Shown here: positions 34,505 to 42,994 of the stretch, piece by piece
Layout: every line of letters begins with the position of its first letter
How positions within the stretch are numbered: position 1 is the stretch's first letter
Assembly: GCA_015057705.1 (NCBI GenBank)
Contig: SVDU01000023.1
Coordinates: 1-64,000, forward strand
Direction of reading: 5' to 3'
Source of the DNA: Paenibacillaceae bacterium
GTDB taxonomy: Bacteria; Bacillota; Clostridia; Lachnospirales; Lachnospiraceae
Length of the DNA: 64,000 nucleotides
The notes under the pieces: model-generated
What the model was told of the DNA's origin: nothing
Seen by the model: only the letters and a program-made list of their open reading frames with translations
Database searches by the model: none
Translations under genes and position numbers: made by a program

Positions 34505-34562
34505 AACTAATATATCAGTTCAAATATAGCCACATAATATACTAATAAAGGTTCTTAGTCAA
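34505..34562 (-). promoter_or_regulatory. Promoter and palindrome upstream of livK (system A)
   Basis: Minus-strand TTGACT (34557-34562), 17 bases, TATTAT (34534-34539). Just downstream is AACTAATATATCAGTT (34505-34520), an imperfect palindrome suited to a repressor, plausibly the GntR protein encoded upstream. The remainder of 34372-34778 is AT-rich and holds only this site and the gntR terminator. Confidence 0.65.
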
Positions 34563-34703
34563 GCTATTTTCTGTATATTTTATATATATATTCTTAATTG
34601 TATAATATTTGCTTGGTATATTTGCATATTTGAAACATTTTATAATTCTTTACTTTTTATGCCATTTGTTTTGCAACAGATACTTTTTCTGTGAGCAAAA
34701 AAA

Positions 34704-34744
34704 GAATGCTGAAAATGTGCTTTTTAGGCATATTCTCAGCATTC
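34704..34744 (-). terminator. Terminator of the gntR gene
   Basis: GAATGCTGA/TCAGCATTC arms with further pairing inside, followed by CTTTTTTT on the minus strand. Confidence 0.8.
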
Positions 34745-34778
34745 AATATTAATTTACGTATTCATCTATTTTATAATA

Positions 34779-35447
34779 TTACATTATGGATTTTTTAGGG
34801 AAAATCAAATCCATTGCATTATTCCAGGAATTTCTAATGTGCATTTTATAATTTTCAAGAACATCGGCATCATTATTACAAAGCATTGAATTTATAATTT
34901 CCAGATGCTCCTCAATGGAAAGTGTATAGTTTAAGTTAACCTTTGCACAATATACCCGTATTCTGTTACTATGATCTGCTACCACGTTCAGCAACTCTTT
35001 CAAAAAGCTATTTTGAGACTGAGAGATGACCGTATTATGTAAACAATCGTCTAATCTGGTGTAATATTTCACATATTCTTCATGATCTTTAAACTCAGGT
35101 GGATTCTGAAAGGAATCATACATTTTTTTAAGCCAGTCCTTGCTTAATCTGTTATAACACTCTACCGCTAAATACGGCTCATTTAGTAAACGCACCTCAT
35201 AAATTGCATTGACCAGATTATAATCGATTTCTCCGACTAAGGTTCCTTTTCGAGGATATATTTTAACAAATGAGTCCTTTTCCAATTTTAGAATCGCTTC
35301 GCGGATGGGAGTCCTGCTCATGCCTAATTCTTTCTGTAACTCCATATCAGAAATATCCTGCAAAGGAAGATATTCGCCCAGTATAATCTTATTTTTTATA
35401 TATTCATAGGCATTTGAGAATTTGTCTTCTTTTACCGATTTATCCAT
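34779..35447 (-). CDS. GntR-family regulator (FCD type)
   Basis: 222 residues. N-terminal winged HTH (LPLQDISDMELQKELGMSRTPIREAILKLEKDSFVKIYPRKGTLVG) and an all-helical FCD ligand domain with acidic and His residues for metal-bound carboxylates (DDCLHNTVISQSQN; HSNRIR; EEHLEIINSM). FCD regulators usually sense organic acids, which fits the adjacent Liv/LarA-like operon. AGAAGGAGG precedes the ATG. Confidence 0.9.
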   Translation of the reverse strand: MDKSVKEDKFSNAYEYIKNKIILGEYLPLQDISDMELQKELGMSRTPIREAILKLEKDSFVKIYPRKGTLVGEIDYNLVNAIYEVRLLNEPYLAVECYNRLSKDWLKKMYDSFQNPPEFKDHEEYVKYYTRLDDCLHNTVISQSQNSFLKELLNVVADHSNRIRVYCAKVNLNYTLSIEEHLEIINSMLCNNDADVLENYKMHIRNSWNNAMDLIFPKKSIM

Positions 35448-35460
35448 ATCTGCCTCCTTC

Positions 35461-35475
35461 TGATATGATGTATCA
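35461..35475. promoter_or_regulatory. Likely GntR autoregulatory site
   Basis: TGATATGATGTATCA, arms TGATA/TATCA with a 5-base centre, immediately upstream of the gntR ribosome-binding site. The other bases of 35448-35778 hold an AT-rich stretch and the hairpin at 35700; I see no gene there. Confidence 0.5.
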
Positions 35476-35699
35476 AGGCAAACAAATTACCTCTTTCACC
35501 ATGATCCTGAAGCAAACTTCAGAATTTTAGTTTGCCCGTCTCTAGTTTATTTCATTAATTATTGAATTGTCAACACCTATTTCGATAATTTTGTAACAAT
35601 ATGATTCAGTTTTGACATTAACACGATATATATCAATTATTTAGTGTTAAAAATAGAAATTAATAAATATACTGTGCCTAAAATGATAACAATAAAACT

Positions 35700-35738
35700 G
35701 CAGATGCTGTGCCTGACTGTACCAAACACCGCATCTGC
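35700..35738 (-). terminator. Hairpin after small HTH gene 2
   Basis: Perfect 8-bp stem GCAGATGC/GCATCTGC with a long loop, followed by AGTTTTATT on the minus strand. A moderate terminator. Confidence 0.5.
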
Positions 35739-35767
35739 AAATTGACTGGGTAATCTATATGATATTA

Positions 35768-35783
35768 TCGCATTTATGCTACT
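35768..35783. promoter_or_regulatory. GCATTTATGC motif, copy 3
   Basis: TCGCATTTATGCTACT overlaps the stop codon of small HTH gene 2, mirroring the arrangement at 26914. Confidence 0.5.
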
Positions 35784-35997
35784 TTGAAAGTAAAAAAATT
35801 TTAGCTGCTTCTTCCTTTGTCAAAGATATGAACTTTATCATTCTGTTCATTTCCTGTACGGTGAAAGTATTACCCTCTTTTTTCATCTTACGGTAAAAAG
35901 TACATCTGCTGATACCCATAGCGTCTGCAATTGATTCCTGTGTCAATCCAGAATCCGCTATCTTATCCTTTAACATGTATATATTCAAATAATTCAC
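35779..35997 (-). CDS. Small HTH DNA-binding protein (Cro/DUF739-like), copy 2
   Basis: 72 residues; paralogue of the gene at 26930 (shared AIGMSRCTFYRKMK-type recognition helix, here AMGISRCTFYRKMKKEGNTFTVQEM). Essentially a lone helix-turn-helix. It has a perfect-spacing promoter, and GTTGCATTTGTGC lies just after the start of transcription. It stands alone, divergent from the XRE gene at 36141. Confidence 0.82.
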   Translation of the reverse strand: MNYLNIYMLKDKIADSGLTQESIADAMGISRCTFYRKMKKEGNTFTVQEMNRMIKFISLTKEEAAKIFLLSK

Positions 35998-36006
35998 CTC
36001 TTTTCC

Positions 36007-36063
36007 GTTGCATTTGTGCCACTATTATGTCATAAGAATAGCTTATAAAAAATAAAATGTCAA
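36007..36063 (-). promoter_or_regulatory. Promoter and operator of small HTH gene 2
   Basis: Minus-strand TTGACA (36058-36063), 17 bases, TATTCT (36035-36040). GTTGCATTTGTGCCACT (36007-36023) occupies the same position as its relative at 27155. Confidence 0.75.
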
Positions 36064-36090
36064 TATACAAAGTCAGCCAGGGGCCATAAT

Positions 36091-36121
36091 TGTTGCATTT
36101 TTGCAACATTAATGGTATGAT
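36091..36121 (+). promoter_or_regulatory. XRE promoter with palindromic operator
   Basis: Perfect palindrome TGTTGCATTTTTGCAACA (36091-36108) contains the -35 TTGCAT; TATGAT follows at 17 bases (36116-36121). The same arrangement recurs at 55122 before a gene relic. Confidence 0.75.
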
Positions 36122-36140
36122 ACTAACAGGAGGTATGAAC

Positions 36141-36617
36141 ATGTCAATCACTGGTCAGAGAATTAAAGAAAGAAGAAAACAATTGGAAATGAGTGCTGAC
36201 GATGTAGCCGCTGAGTTAGGCGTTTCACGGTCTACGATTTTCAGATATGAGAACGGACAAATAGAAAAAGTTCCTGCTAATGTTTTAGAAAAGCTGGCGG
36301 TCATTCTTAGAACTACCCCTGCTTATTTAATGGGCTGGCAGGATGACTGTTTTGAATACCCAGATTCCGGCGCAGATGCTTCCCCATGGATCCATCCACC
36401 TGTAAGCGGAAGCGAAGATTTCTTCCGTGAAGATGAAGGAAAAGGATATCACACCAATGACAGCTTAAGTGCCATTATTCACAGTGCCGATCCGGACGAC
36501 AGAGATAAGATTACTGCCATGGCAAAGATCTATCTGACTCTGACTGATTCCGGTAAGAGAAAAGCCAATGATTATATGGTGGATTTATCCGAACAGCCAA
36601 AGTACCGGAAGTCATGA
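36141..36617 (+). CDS. XRE-family transcriptional regulator
   Basis: 158 residues from the ATG after AGGAGG. N-terminal HTH_3 domain (GQRIKERRKQLEMSADDVAAELGVSRSTIFRYENGQIEKVPANVLEKLAVIL) followed by TPAYLMGW, the common end of phage-repressor-like DNA-binding domains. The rest is acidic and lacks a LexA-type peptidase. It probably represses itself via the palindrome over its -35. Targets unknown. Confidence 0.88.
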   Translation: MSITGQRIKERRKQLEMSADDVAAELGVSRSTIFRYENGQIEKVPANVLEKLAVILRTTPAYLMGWQDDCFEYPDSGADASPWIHPPVSGSEDFFREDEGKGYHTNDSLSAIIHSADPDDRDKITAMAKIYLTLTDSGKRKANDYMVDLSEQPKYRKS

Positions 36618-36766
36618 CTTAATCCTGCTGTTTTTAACGATTTTATACCAGTAAAAAATCTTGCTTCTGGTAATAAAATCTTGCTGATTTGTTTTTCATT
36701 TTATGATAAAATAAAAAGGATTTTTTTATACAAACAATACTATAGAAAAGCAGGATCAGTTGAACT

Positions 36767-38119
36767 ATGGAATCAAAATTAGAAAAAAAGTATGGACTAT
36801 TTACAGCCATTGCGATGGTTGTAGGCATCGTGATTGGAAGCGGTGTATTTTTTAAAGCCGAAAAGATTCTTACTGCAACAGGGGGAAATTTAAAGCAGGG
36901 AATTCTTGCCTGGATCATCGGCGGTATTATTATGATTTCCTGTGCGTACACATTTTCTGTTATGGCTACGAAATATCAGTACATTAACGGTATTGTGGAT
37001 TACGCTGAAGCAACTGTAGGAAAAAAATATGCTTATTTTGTAGGAAGTTTTATGGCAATTATTTACTACCCTACCATTACTTCAGTCCTTGCATGGGTAT
37101 CCGCCCGGTATACCTGTGTCATATTCGGTTTTTCCATTACCGGCGGAGAATGTATGACCATCGCCTGTCTTTATCTGGTTTCCAGCTTTACAATCAACGC
37201 ATTATCCCCTGTATTAGCGGGAAAATTTCAGGTAAGCACGACTGTCATTAAGCTCATTCCTTTATTCCTTATGGCAATTGTGGGGACCTTTACAGGACTT
37301 CGCAACGGAATGACTGCTTATAATTTTACCCATACCGTATCTGCCAGTACCGCCAACGGGCTATTTACAGCTGTTGTTGCAGCCAGCTTCGCCTACGAGG
37401 GCTGGATCATTGCAACCTGTATCAATGCAGAACTTAGAAATGCAAAAAGAAATCTGCCTCTTGCCTTAATTTCTGGTACTTTAATCACTATGGCAGCGTA
37501 TATCCTGTATTACATCGGACTTGCCGGAACCGTAAAAAATGAAATAATCATGGCAGGTGGTGAAGCAGGAGCCAAGCTGGCATTCCAGACTGTTTTCACT
37601 TCAATAGGCGGAAATCTGTTATTTGTATTTGTAATTATCTCTTGTCTGGGTACGTTAAACGGGCTAATGCTTGGCTGCACCCGGGGAATTTATTCTCTTG
37701 CTGCCAGGGGCTTAGGACCAAAACCAAAGGTTTTCAGTCAGGTGGATTCCATGACCAACATGCCTGTTAATTCAGCTATTTTAGGTTTATTTCTTTGTGG
37801 CATCTGGCTGTTCTATTTCTACGGAGCAAATCTGACTGCCAGCTGGTTTGGATTTTTTACTTTTGATTCTTCCGAACTTCCGATCGTCACTGTTTATGCT
37901 TTATACGTTCCAATCTTTATTATGTTCATGGTAAAGAGCAAAGGACTTAACTTCTTTAATCGTATCTTAATGCCCTGCTTATCCCTTGCAGGCTGCGTAT
38001 TTATGATTATTGCCGCTTGGTTTGCGCACGGAATGGCTGTGGTTGCTTTTCTTATTGTGTTTTTTGTTGTTATGGTGTTTAGTGCTTTGATTTCACATCG
38101 GTCAGAGACAATAAATTAA
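36767..38119 (+). CDS. APC-family amino acid permease
   Basis: 450 residues, about 12 membrane helices, with the APC signature near the N-terminus (FTAIAMVVGIVIGSGVFFKAEKIL) and the AASFAYEGWIIATCINAELRNAKRNLPLALISGT loop. It resembles the LAT-like/serine-threonine exchanger branch. Substrate not predictable. The ribosome-binding site is weak (GCAGGATC). Between it and the XRE gene lie two copies of AAAATCTTGCT (36652-36688) with no clear role. Confidence 0.9.
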   Translation: MESKLEKKYGLFTAIAMVVGIVIGSGVFFKAEKILTATGGNLKQGILAWIIGGIIMISCAYTFSVMATKYQYINGIVDYAEATVGKKYAYFVGSFMAIIYYPTITSVLAWVSARYTCVIFGFSITGGECMTIACLYLVSSFTINALSPVLAGKFQVSTTVIKLIPLFLMAIVGTFTGLRNGMTAYNFTHTVSASTANGLFTAVVAASFAYEGWIIATCINAELRNAKRNLPLALISGTLITMAAYILYYIGLAGTVKNEIIMAGGEAGAKLAFQTVFTSIGGNLLFVFVIISCLGTLNGLMLGCTRGIYSLAARGLGPKPKVFSQVDSMTNMPVNSAILGLFLCGIWLFYFYGANLTASWFGFFTFDSSELPIVTVYALYVPIFIMFMVKSKGLNFFNRILMPCLSLAGCVFMIIAAWFAHGMAVVAFLIVFFVVMVFSALISHRSETIN

Positions 38120-38137
38120 ATAAATAAATAAAAATTC

Positions 38138-38175
38138 AGGGCTGGTTTCCCATAAGAGGATTCCAGCCCTTTTTC
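38138..38175. terminator. Bidirectional terminator
   Basis: AGGGCTGG/CCAGCCCT stem followed by TTTTTCTTTT on the plus strand and A/T-rich sequence on the other side. It serves the permease and the convergent Liv-B operon. Confidence 0.75.
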
Positions 38176-38177
38176 TT

Positions 38178-38891
38178 TTATAGTCCCAGATACTTCTTTC
38201 TTGTCTCTGCCGTCAGTTCACTGGTCGCCTGATGATGGACAATGGCGCCTCGTTCCAGAATATAGCAGTCGCTGCTGACCTTCATAGCAAACTTTACATT
38301 CTGTTCCGCTATCAGAATTGTTACTCCCTCAGCAACCAGATTTTGTACCATAGAAGCCAGCTGATCCACAATTATTGGTGCCAGCCCTTCTGTTATTTCA
38401 TCCAAAAGCATCATTTTAGGATTCTGCATCAGCCCTCTCGCTACTGCCAGCATCTGCTTCTCCCCTCCTGACAGCTTATCACCCTTTGAATCCTTACGTT
38501 CCTCCAGGCGCGGGAAGAATGCATAGACTGTTTCCAGATTCCATTTGCTGCTTCCGTCAACGCCTGTACGGGCTGCCACTTTTAAGTTCTCTTCCGTAGA
38601 CAACGTGGGGAAAATATGCCTTCCCTGGGGTACGTAGGCAATTCCAAGTCTGGCTATGGAATGACTTTTCATACCTGCCAGCTCCTTGCCGTCAAACTTC
38701 ATACTTCCCTCGGTTTTACAATGTTCCTTAGGGTTAAGCATTCCCATAATTGTTTTCATGGTGGTGGATTTTCCCACACCGTTTCTCCCTAGCAGGCATA
38801 CGGAGGTTCCCTGTCCCACTGACAGGGTGACTCCGTTTAAGATATGGCTTTTATCATAATAGCCGTGAACATCCTTTAATTCAAGTATCAC
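38178..38891 (-). CDS. livF: Liv-type ABC transporter ATPase LivF (system B)
   Basis: 237 residues: Walker A GRNGVGKSTTMK, signature LSGGEKQML, Walker B MMLLDEITEGLAP. The 'ITEGLAP' form and short length are LivF/UrtE-like. Last gene of the second livKHMGF set. It overlaps livG by 4 bases and ends at a terminator shared with the permease gene. Confidence 0.93.
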   Translation of the reverse strand: MILELKDVHGYYDKSHILNGVTLSVGQGTSVCLLGRNGVGKSTTMKTIMGMLNPKEHCKTEGSMKFDGKELAGMKSHSIARLGIAYVPQGRHIFPTLSTEENLKVAARTGVDGSSKWNLETVYAFFPRLEERKDSKGDKLSGGEKQMLAVARGLMQNPKMMLLDEITEGLAPIIVDQLASMVQNLVAEGVTILIAEQNVKFAMKVSSDCYILERGAIVHHQATSELTAETRKKYLGL

Positions 38892-39640
38892 GATTCGCCA
38901 CCTCCCAAATAAGCTTCCTGTACAAACTGATTTTCCTTAATTTCCTCCGGCGTCCCGCTGGCTATCAGCTCACCATCCCGAAGTACGGAGATTGTATCCG
39001 CATAGTTAAATACGATATCCATATCATGTTCGATGAAAATAATGGTCATATTGCGTTCCTCCGCCAGTTTCCGGGTTAGCTGCATCAGTGTATAAGCCTC
39101 TTCCCGGGCTACACCAGCCGCCGGCTCGTCCAGAATTAAGAGCTTTGGGTCCATGGCAAGTGCTATGGCGATATCCAGACGTCTCTGATCTCCATAGGAA
39201 AGATAAGCTGCTACTTCATTCATTTTACTTTCCAGACCTACCAGAGACAGATACCGTTTTACTTCTTCCTTTAAGTAACGATCATGAACTGGAAATAAAC
39301 TGAATGTTTTCTTATTCATCTCGATCCTGGCAATCTGCACATTTTCATATACAGTCAGGCTGGTGAACAGTTTGGAAATCTGGAAGCACTTGGTCATTCC
39401 CTTATGCACGATTTTATCAGGAGACAATCCGGTGATATCATCCCCCCGAAATAAAACCTTTCCGCTACTTGGTACAGTCCTGTTGGTAATCAGGTCCATC
39501 AATGTACTTTTTCCAGCCCCATTAGGTCCGATAATGGCACATACCTCTCCCTCCATGATTTCAAAAGAAACATTACGGGTGGCGTGAAGCGCTCCGAAAT
39601 AACGGTTTAATTTTTCAACTTTTAAAATAGGTTCACTCAT
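38888..39640 (-). CDS. livG: Liv-type ABC transporter ATPase LivG (system B)
   Basis: 250 residues: Walker A GPNGAGKSTLMDL, signature LSYGDQRRLD, Walker B LLILDEPAAGVAREE, and the NQFVQEAYLGGG tail. It overlaps both neighbours by 4 bases. Sequence differs clearly from the system A protein, so the two transporters are not recent duplicates. Confidence 0.93.
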   Translation of the reverse strand: MSEPILKVEKLNRYFGALHATRNVSFEIMEGEVCAIIGPNGAGKSTLMDLITNRTVPSSGKVLFRGDDITGLSPDKIVHKGMTKCFQISKLFTSLTVYENVQIARIEMNKKTFSLFPVHDRYLKEEVKRYLSLVGLESKMNEVAAYLSYGDQRRLDIAIALAMDPKLLILDEPAAGVAREEAYTLMQLTRKLAEERNMTIIFIEHDMDIVFNYADTISVLRDGELIASGTPEEIKENQFVQEAYLGGGES

Positions 39641-40605
39641 TTTTTAACAGCCCCCTTTTTTGCAGGCTCATTAAGCTCCTTTGTCACTTTATCGCGCAGC
39701 AGACCTCCCTGTAAGAACAGCACACAAAGCACAATGATCGCGCCCAGTACAAACTGATAATAATTAGTAAGAATGGATAACTGCGTCGATATAAACGTAA
39801 CTATTACCGCTCCTAAAATGGGTCCGAAGAAGCTGTACATACCTCCAATCAGGCACATGACCAGCCCCTCAGTAGAGGTATTGGTAGAAAACATAACCGG
39901 GAAAGCTCCCATATTTCTCATTGCGTAGAGTATTCCTGCAATGGTTACAAAAAAACTAGAGACCATACAGGCACACAGCCTTACATGCATAGTATTCATT
40001 CCAATAAAGGTAAGCCTCTCTAAATTATCACGGCTCCCTTTTAAAACAGTGGCAAAGGGACTGTGGAAAAACAGGTAAATCAGCACAATACAGATCACAC
40101 AGACAAAAAAGCATAAGTAAAAATTGCCGCTTGGGCTGCTGGCAAAAGGCAGACGCACATTGCCAGTCAGTCCGGTATCCGAGCCCACGTACTGGATTTT
40201 AAATACCATTGTATATAATAAGGTGTTGATACCCATACTTACAAAGGCAAAGGTGAGATCATCGTTGGCTCGCAGACATATTACATTAATAAACAGAGAT
40301 ATAGCCATGGAAATAATAATTGCTGCCACAATTGCCAAGGTGCGGTCCAGACCGCCTCTCACACACATAATGACATAAACATAAGAACCCATACCAAAAT
40401 AAGTGGCCATACCCAAAGGCCGCAGGCCTCCGAAGCCCAGAATAATATTTAAAGCAGAGGCAAAAAGCATCATGATTACAGTACGGCTCATAAAATCAAG
40501 CACCGAGTTAGATGCAAAGAGGGAATATGCAAAAATTGTTATGACAAGCACTGCTCCCACTATAGCATCCTGCTTTATCTTTGAAAGTGATTTCCATGCT
40601 TTCAT
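39637..40605 (-). CDS. livM: Liv-type ABC permease LivM (system B)
   Basis: 322 residues, about nine or ten membrane helices, ending in a basic KKGAVKK tail. LivM features: SALNIILGFGGLRPLGMATYFGMGSY and the loop KGSRDNLERLTFIGMNTMHVRL. It lies end to end with livH and overlaps livG by 4 bases. Confidence 0.92.
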   Translation of the reverse strand: MKAWKSLSKIKQDAIVGAVLVITIFAYSLFASNSVLDFMSRTVIMMLFASALNIILGFGGLRPLGMATYFGMGSYVYVIMCVRGGLDRTLAIVAAIIISMAISLFINVICLRANDDLTFAFVSMGINTLLYTMVFKIQYVGSDTGLTGNVRLPFASSPSGNFYLCFFVCVICIVLIYLFFHSPFATVLKGSRDNLERLTFIGMNTMHVRLCACMVSSFFVTIAGILYAMRNMGAFPVMFSTNTSTEGLVMCLIGGMYSFFGPILGAVIVTFISTQLSILTNYYQFVLGAIIVLCVLFLQGGLLRDKVTKELNEPAKKGAVKK

Positions 40606-41471
40606 CAGCGTCCCTCCCTCCTGGTAAAAATACCTTTTGGATTAATGAACATGCAGATTACCATTAAAGCAGCGGGCAGTACATTGTAATACTGAGGCAG
40701 ATAGACTGCTCCAAACGCATTTACCAGACCAACCAGCAAGGCGGCAGGCAGACAGCCATCCATATTACGCAGACCGCCAATGCAGAGAATTGGCATGACA
40801 TTACCAAAAATAGACAAACCTTCCTTAGGGCTCATGCCGGTAACAGGGGCATTTAAAACACCTCCTAGTCCCGCTATGCCAATTCCAATCATAAACAGAA
40901 CACTAAACATCTGGTTTACATTGACGCCTAAGTTGGCAACCATAGGGCGGTCGCTGATAATGGCACGGGTCAGCATGCCCAGTTTTGTCTTATTAATCAT
41001 TAACCAGAACGCAAAGGCAGTTATTCCTGAAATAACAATTTCGAAAATATAATATACCGGGAATTTAATCCCTACAATTTTAACGCCTCCATTTAGGAAA
41101 GCAGGCAGAGACAGCAGCCGTATGCTATATCCCCAGAACATAACAATAATATCGCATAGCATATACGCCACGCCATAAGTCAGCAGCATAATATACAACA
41201 TATCCTTGCCGAACAGAGGTCTGGTAGCCTTCTCCACAAAATATCCGATACCAGCCACAAGAATGGGTACCAGAATGAGCGACGGAACAAAACCAATTTT
41301 AGCAGCTATGGTATAGGTTAAATAGGTTCCAAGAACATAAAATGCCCCCTGACCGAAATTTACCATGCTCATGCCGCTGATAATCAGCGAAACACCGGCA
41401 ATCATCAGATAGGAAACCATTCCATTGCTGATGCCGGAGATGAGAGTTTGAAAAAAGAATGATACGGTCAT
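40605..41471 (-). CDS. livH: Liv-type ABC permease LivH (system B)
   Basis: 288 residues from the ATG after GGAGGAGG (upstream in-frame codons lie in the leader). LivH features: GISNGMVSYLMIAGVSLIISGMSMVNFGQGAFYVLGTYL and the EAA-type loop RAIISDRPMVANLGVNVNQM. Membrane partner of LivM. It follows livK across a strong hairpin. Confidence 0.92.
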   Translation of the reverse strand: MTVSFFFQTLISGISNGMVSYLMIAGVSLIISGMSMVNFGQGAFYVLGTYLTYTIAAKIGFVPSLILVPILVAGIGYFVEKATRPLFGKDMLYIMLLTYGVAYMLCDIIVMFWGYSIRLLSLPAFLNGGVKIVGIKFPVYYIFEIVISGITAFAFWLMINKTKLGMLTRAIISDRPMVANLGVNVNQMFSVLFMIGIGIAGLGGVLNAPVTGMSPKEGLSIFGNVMPILCIGGLRNMDGCLPAALLVGLVNAFGAVYLPQYYNVLPAALMVICMFINPKGIFTRREGR

Positions 41472-41498
41472 TAGATATCCTCCTCCAGTATTATAAAA

Positions 41499-41529
41499 CA
41501 GGCGGCAGGCCATTATATTCTGCCGCCTG
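41499..41529 (-). other. Hairpin between livK and livH (system B)
   Basis: Perfect 10-bp stem CAGGCGGCAG/CTGCCGCCTG without a T run, placed as in system A. It probably protects livK mRNA and sets the stoichiometry. Confidence 0.65.
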
Positions 41530-41541
41530 ATGGGAACGGAT

Positions 41542-42924
41542 TTACTTGGTACTTAAATCAGTAAAGGTGTATCCATTTTCCTGCGCATATTTCTCAACGT
41601 CTTCCTTAGATGGCAGCATCTCATTTCCCTGATATACTGCATAGATATCGCCAACAGGAATTGCCCATTTATTGGTAGGATCTTTAATAGCAGTCACATA
41701 ATAATAGGCATGAGCCATTAAATGATCGAAATCGCGGAAATACAAATCTTTGCCGTAAAGAGTGCTAAAGTGTACGGTGCTAAGTGCGTTGGTCATTGCT
41801 TCCGGAGTTAAGTCGCCGGCTGTTGTCTTAGCAGCCTCAGTAATTGCTTTAATGCCTACATACCAGGTATAGCCCATATCTGAAGGTCCAATTTCTTTAT
41901 TATAATATTTTTGTCCGATCTCAGAATATTTTATGGCAAATTCAGCATTTCCCTCGATCTCGTCAAGCCAGAATGGCCACAACTGCACCCCATGTACTTT
42001 GCCGTATGGATAATTTCCGCTCTCTGCCAAAGCTGTTGTATTAGTGGAATCGCAGGTATACCATCCAAGATAATCACAGTTGTCCCACAATCCGAACTGG
42101 GTGCCCTGATTTACAAGAGAGACAAAGTTCGGACCTGCAACAGCTCCAATGATTACATCAGGGTTCTTGCCAACTACTGAGGAAATTATAGTGGAGAATT
42201 CAGTTGAATTACTGGATACCTGATTGGAACCCAGGTTCTTAAAACCATCTCCCAGCTCTCTGTAGAAGAAATCACGGCTGTCACCGGAAGCTCCGCCGTC
42301 ATTGCCAATAAAAAATGCGCTCTTATATCCCTTATCAGCAGCGTATTTCGCATTCATTTTAGCTATGGGCCATGCCACGAATCCGCAGGAAAACATATAT
42401 TTGGAAGCGTTTTCTACCGTTACACGGGTATTCATGGTACAGGGAGTTACCATAGGAAACTTATTCTCATCTGCCCAGGTTGCACCGGTGGGAGCTTCAC
42501 CATCTGACTTAGGTCCCAGAATGGCAATGCACCCCTCATTAACCAGCTCGGTAGCTTTCTGCGCTACATTTGCTGAGTCACTTGCCGTATCCCGATACAC
42601 CAGTTCAAATGGGATTCCATTTAATCCTCCTGCTTCGTTGGCCTCTTCCATAGCCAATATTGCTCCAGCCTCTGCCCAGGTTACAGTGGCTGCCGCTGCA
42701 GAGGAGCGGTCAGTTAAAACACCAATTTTAATAGTTTTACCGTTGTTTTCTCCAGATGCACTGGTGCTTTGATTTTCGCCTTCTACTGTAGTTGCTGCTG
42801 CCGTTGCAGGTGCCCCTGCTGCAGATGAAGCCGTAGTTGAGGAACCGGAGTCTACTGTACCGGTACATGCAGTCATAGAAGCCATCATTGAGGCTGCCAA
42901 CGCCAAGGATATAATTTTTTTCAT
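41542..42924 (-). CDS. livK: Liv-type substrate-binding lipoprotein (system B)
   Basis: 460 residues from the ATG after GGAGGAAA. Lipobox MTAC (Cys about 20), long Ser/Thr/Ala linker, then a type I periplasmic-binding fold (IGVLTDRSSAAAATVTWAEAGAILAMEEANEAGGLNG; ILGPKSDGEAPTGATWADENKFPMVTPCT). Ligand probably small and polar; the two upstream PEP-mutase-family enzymes suggest a di- or tricarboxylate. Confidence 0.92.
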   Translation of the reverse strand: MKKIISLALAASMMASMTACTGTVDSGSSTTASSAAGAPATAAATTVEGENQSTSASGENNGKTIKIGVLTDRSSAAAATVTWAEAGAILAMEEANEAGGLNGIPFELVYRDTASDSANVAQKATELVNEGCIAILGPKSDGEAPTGATWADENKFPMVTPCTMNTRVTVENASKYMFSCGFVAWPIAKMNAKYAADKGYKSAFFIGNDGGASGDSRDFFYRELGDGFKNLGSNQVSSNSTEFSTIISSVVGKNPDVIIGAVAGPNFVSLVNQGTQFGLWDNCDYLGWYTCDSTNTTALAESGNYPYGKVHGVQLWPFWLDEIEGNAEFAIKYSEIGQKYYNKEIGPSDMGYTWYVGIKAITEAAKTTAGDLTPEAMTNALSTVHFSTLYGKDLYFRDFDHLMAHAYYYVTAIKDPTNKWAIPVGDIYAVYQGNEMLPSKEDVEKYAQENGYTFTDLSTK

Positions 42925-42994
42925 ATGCTTTTTCCTCCAATACATTTCCTTATACTTCTACTATTTCATTAATTTCCCAAAGAAACAACCTTAA

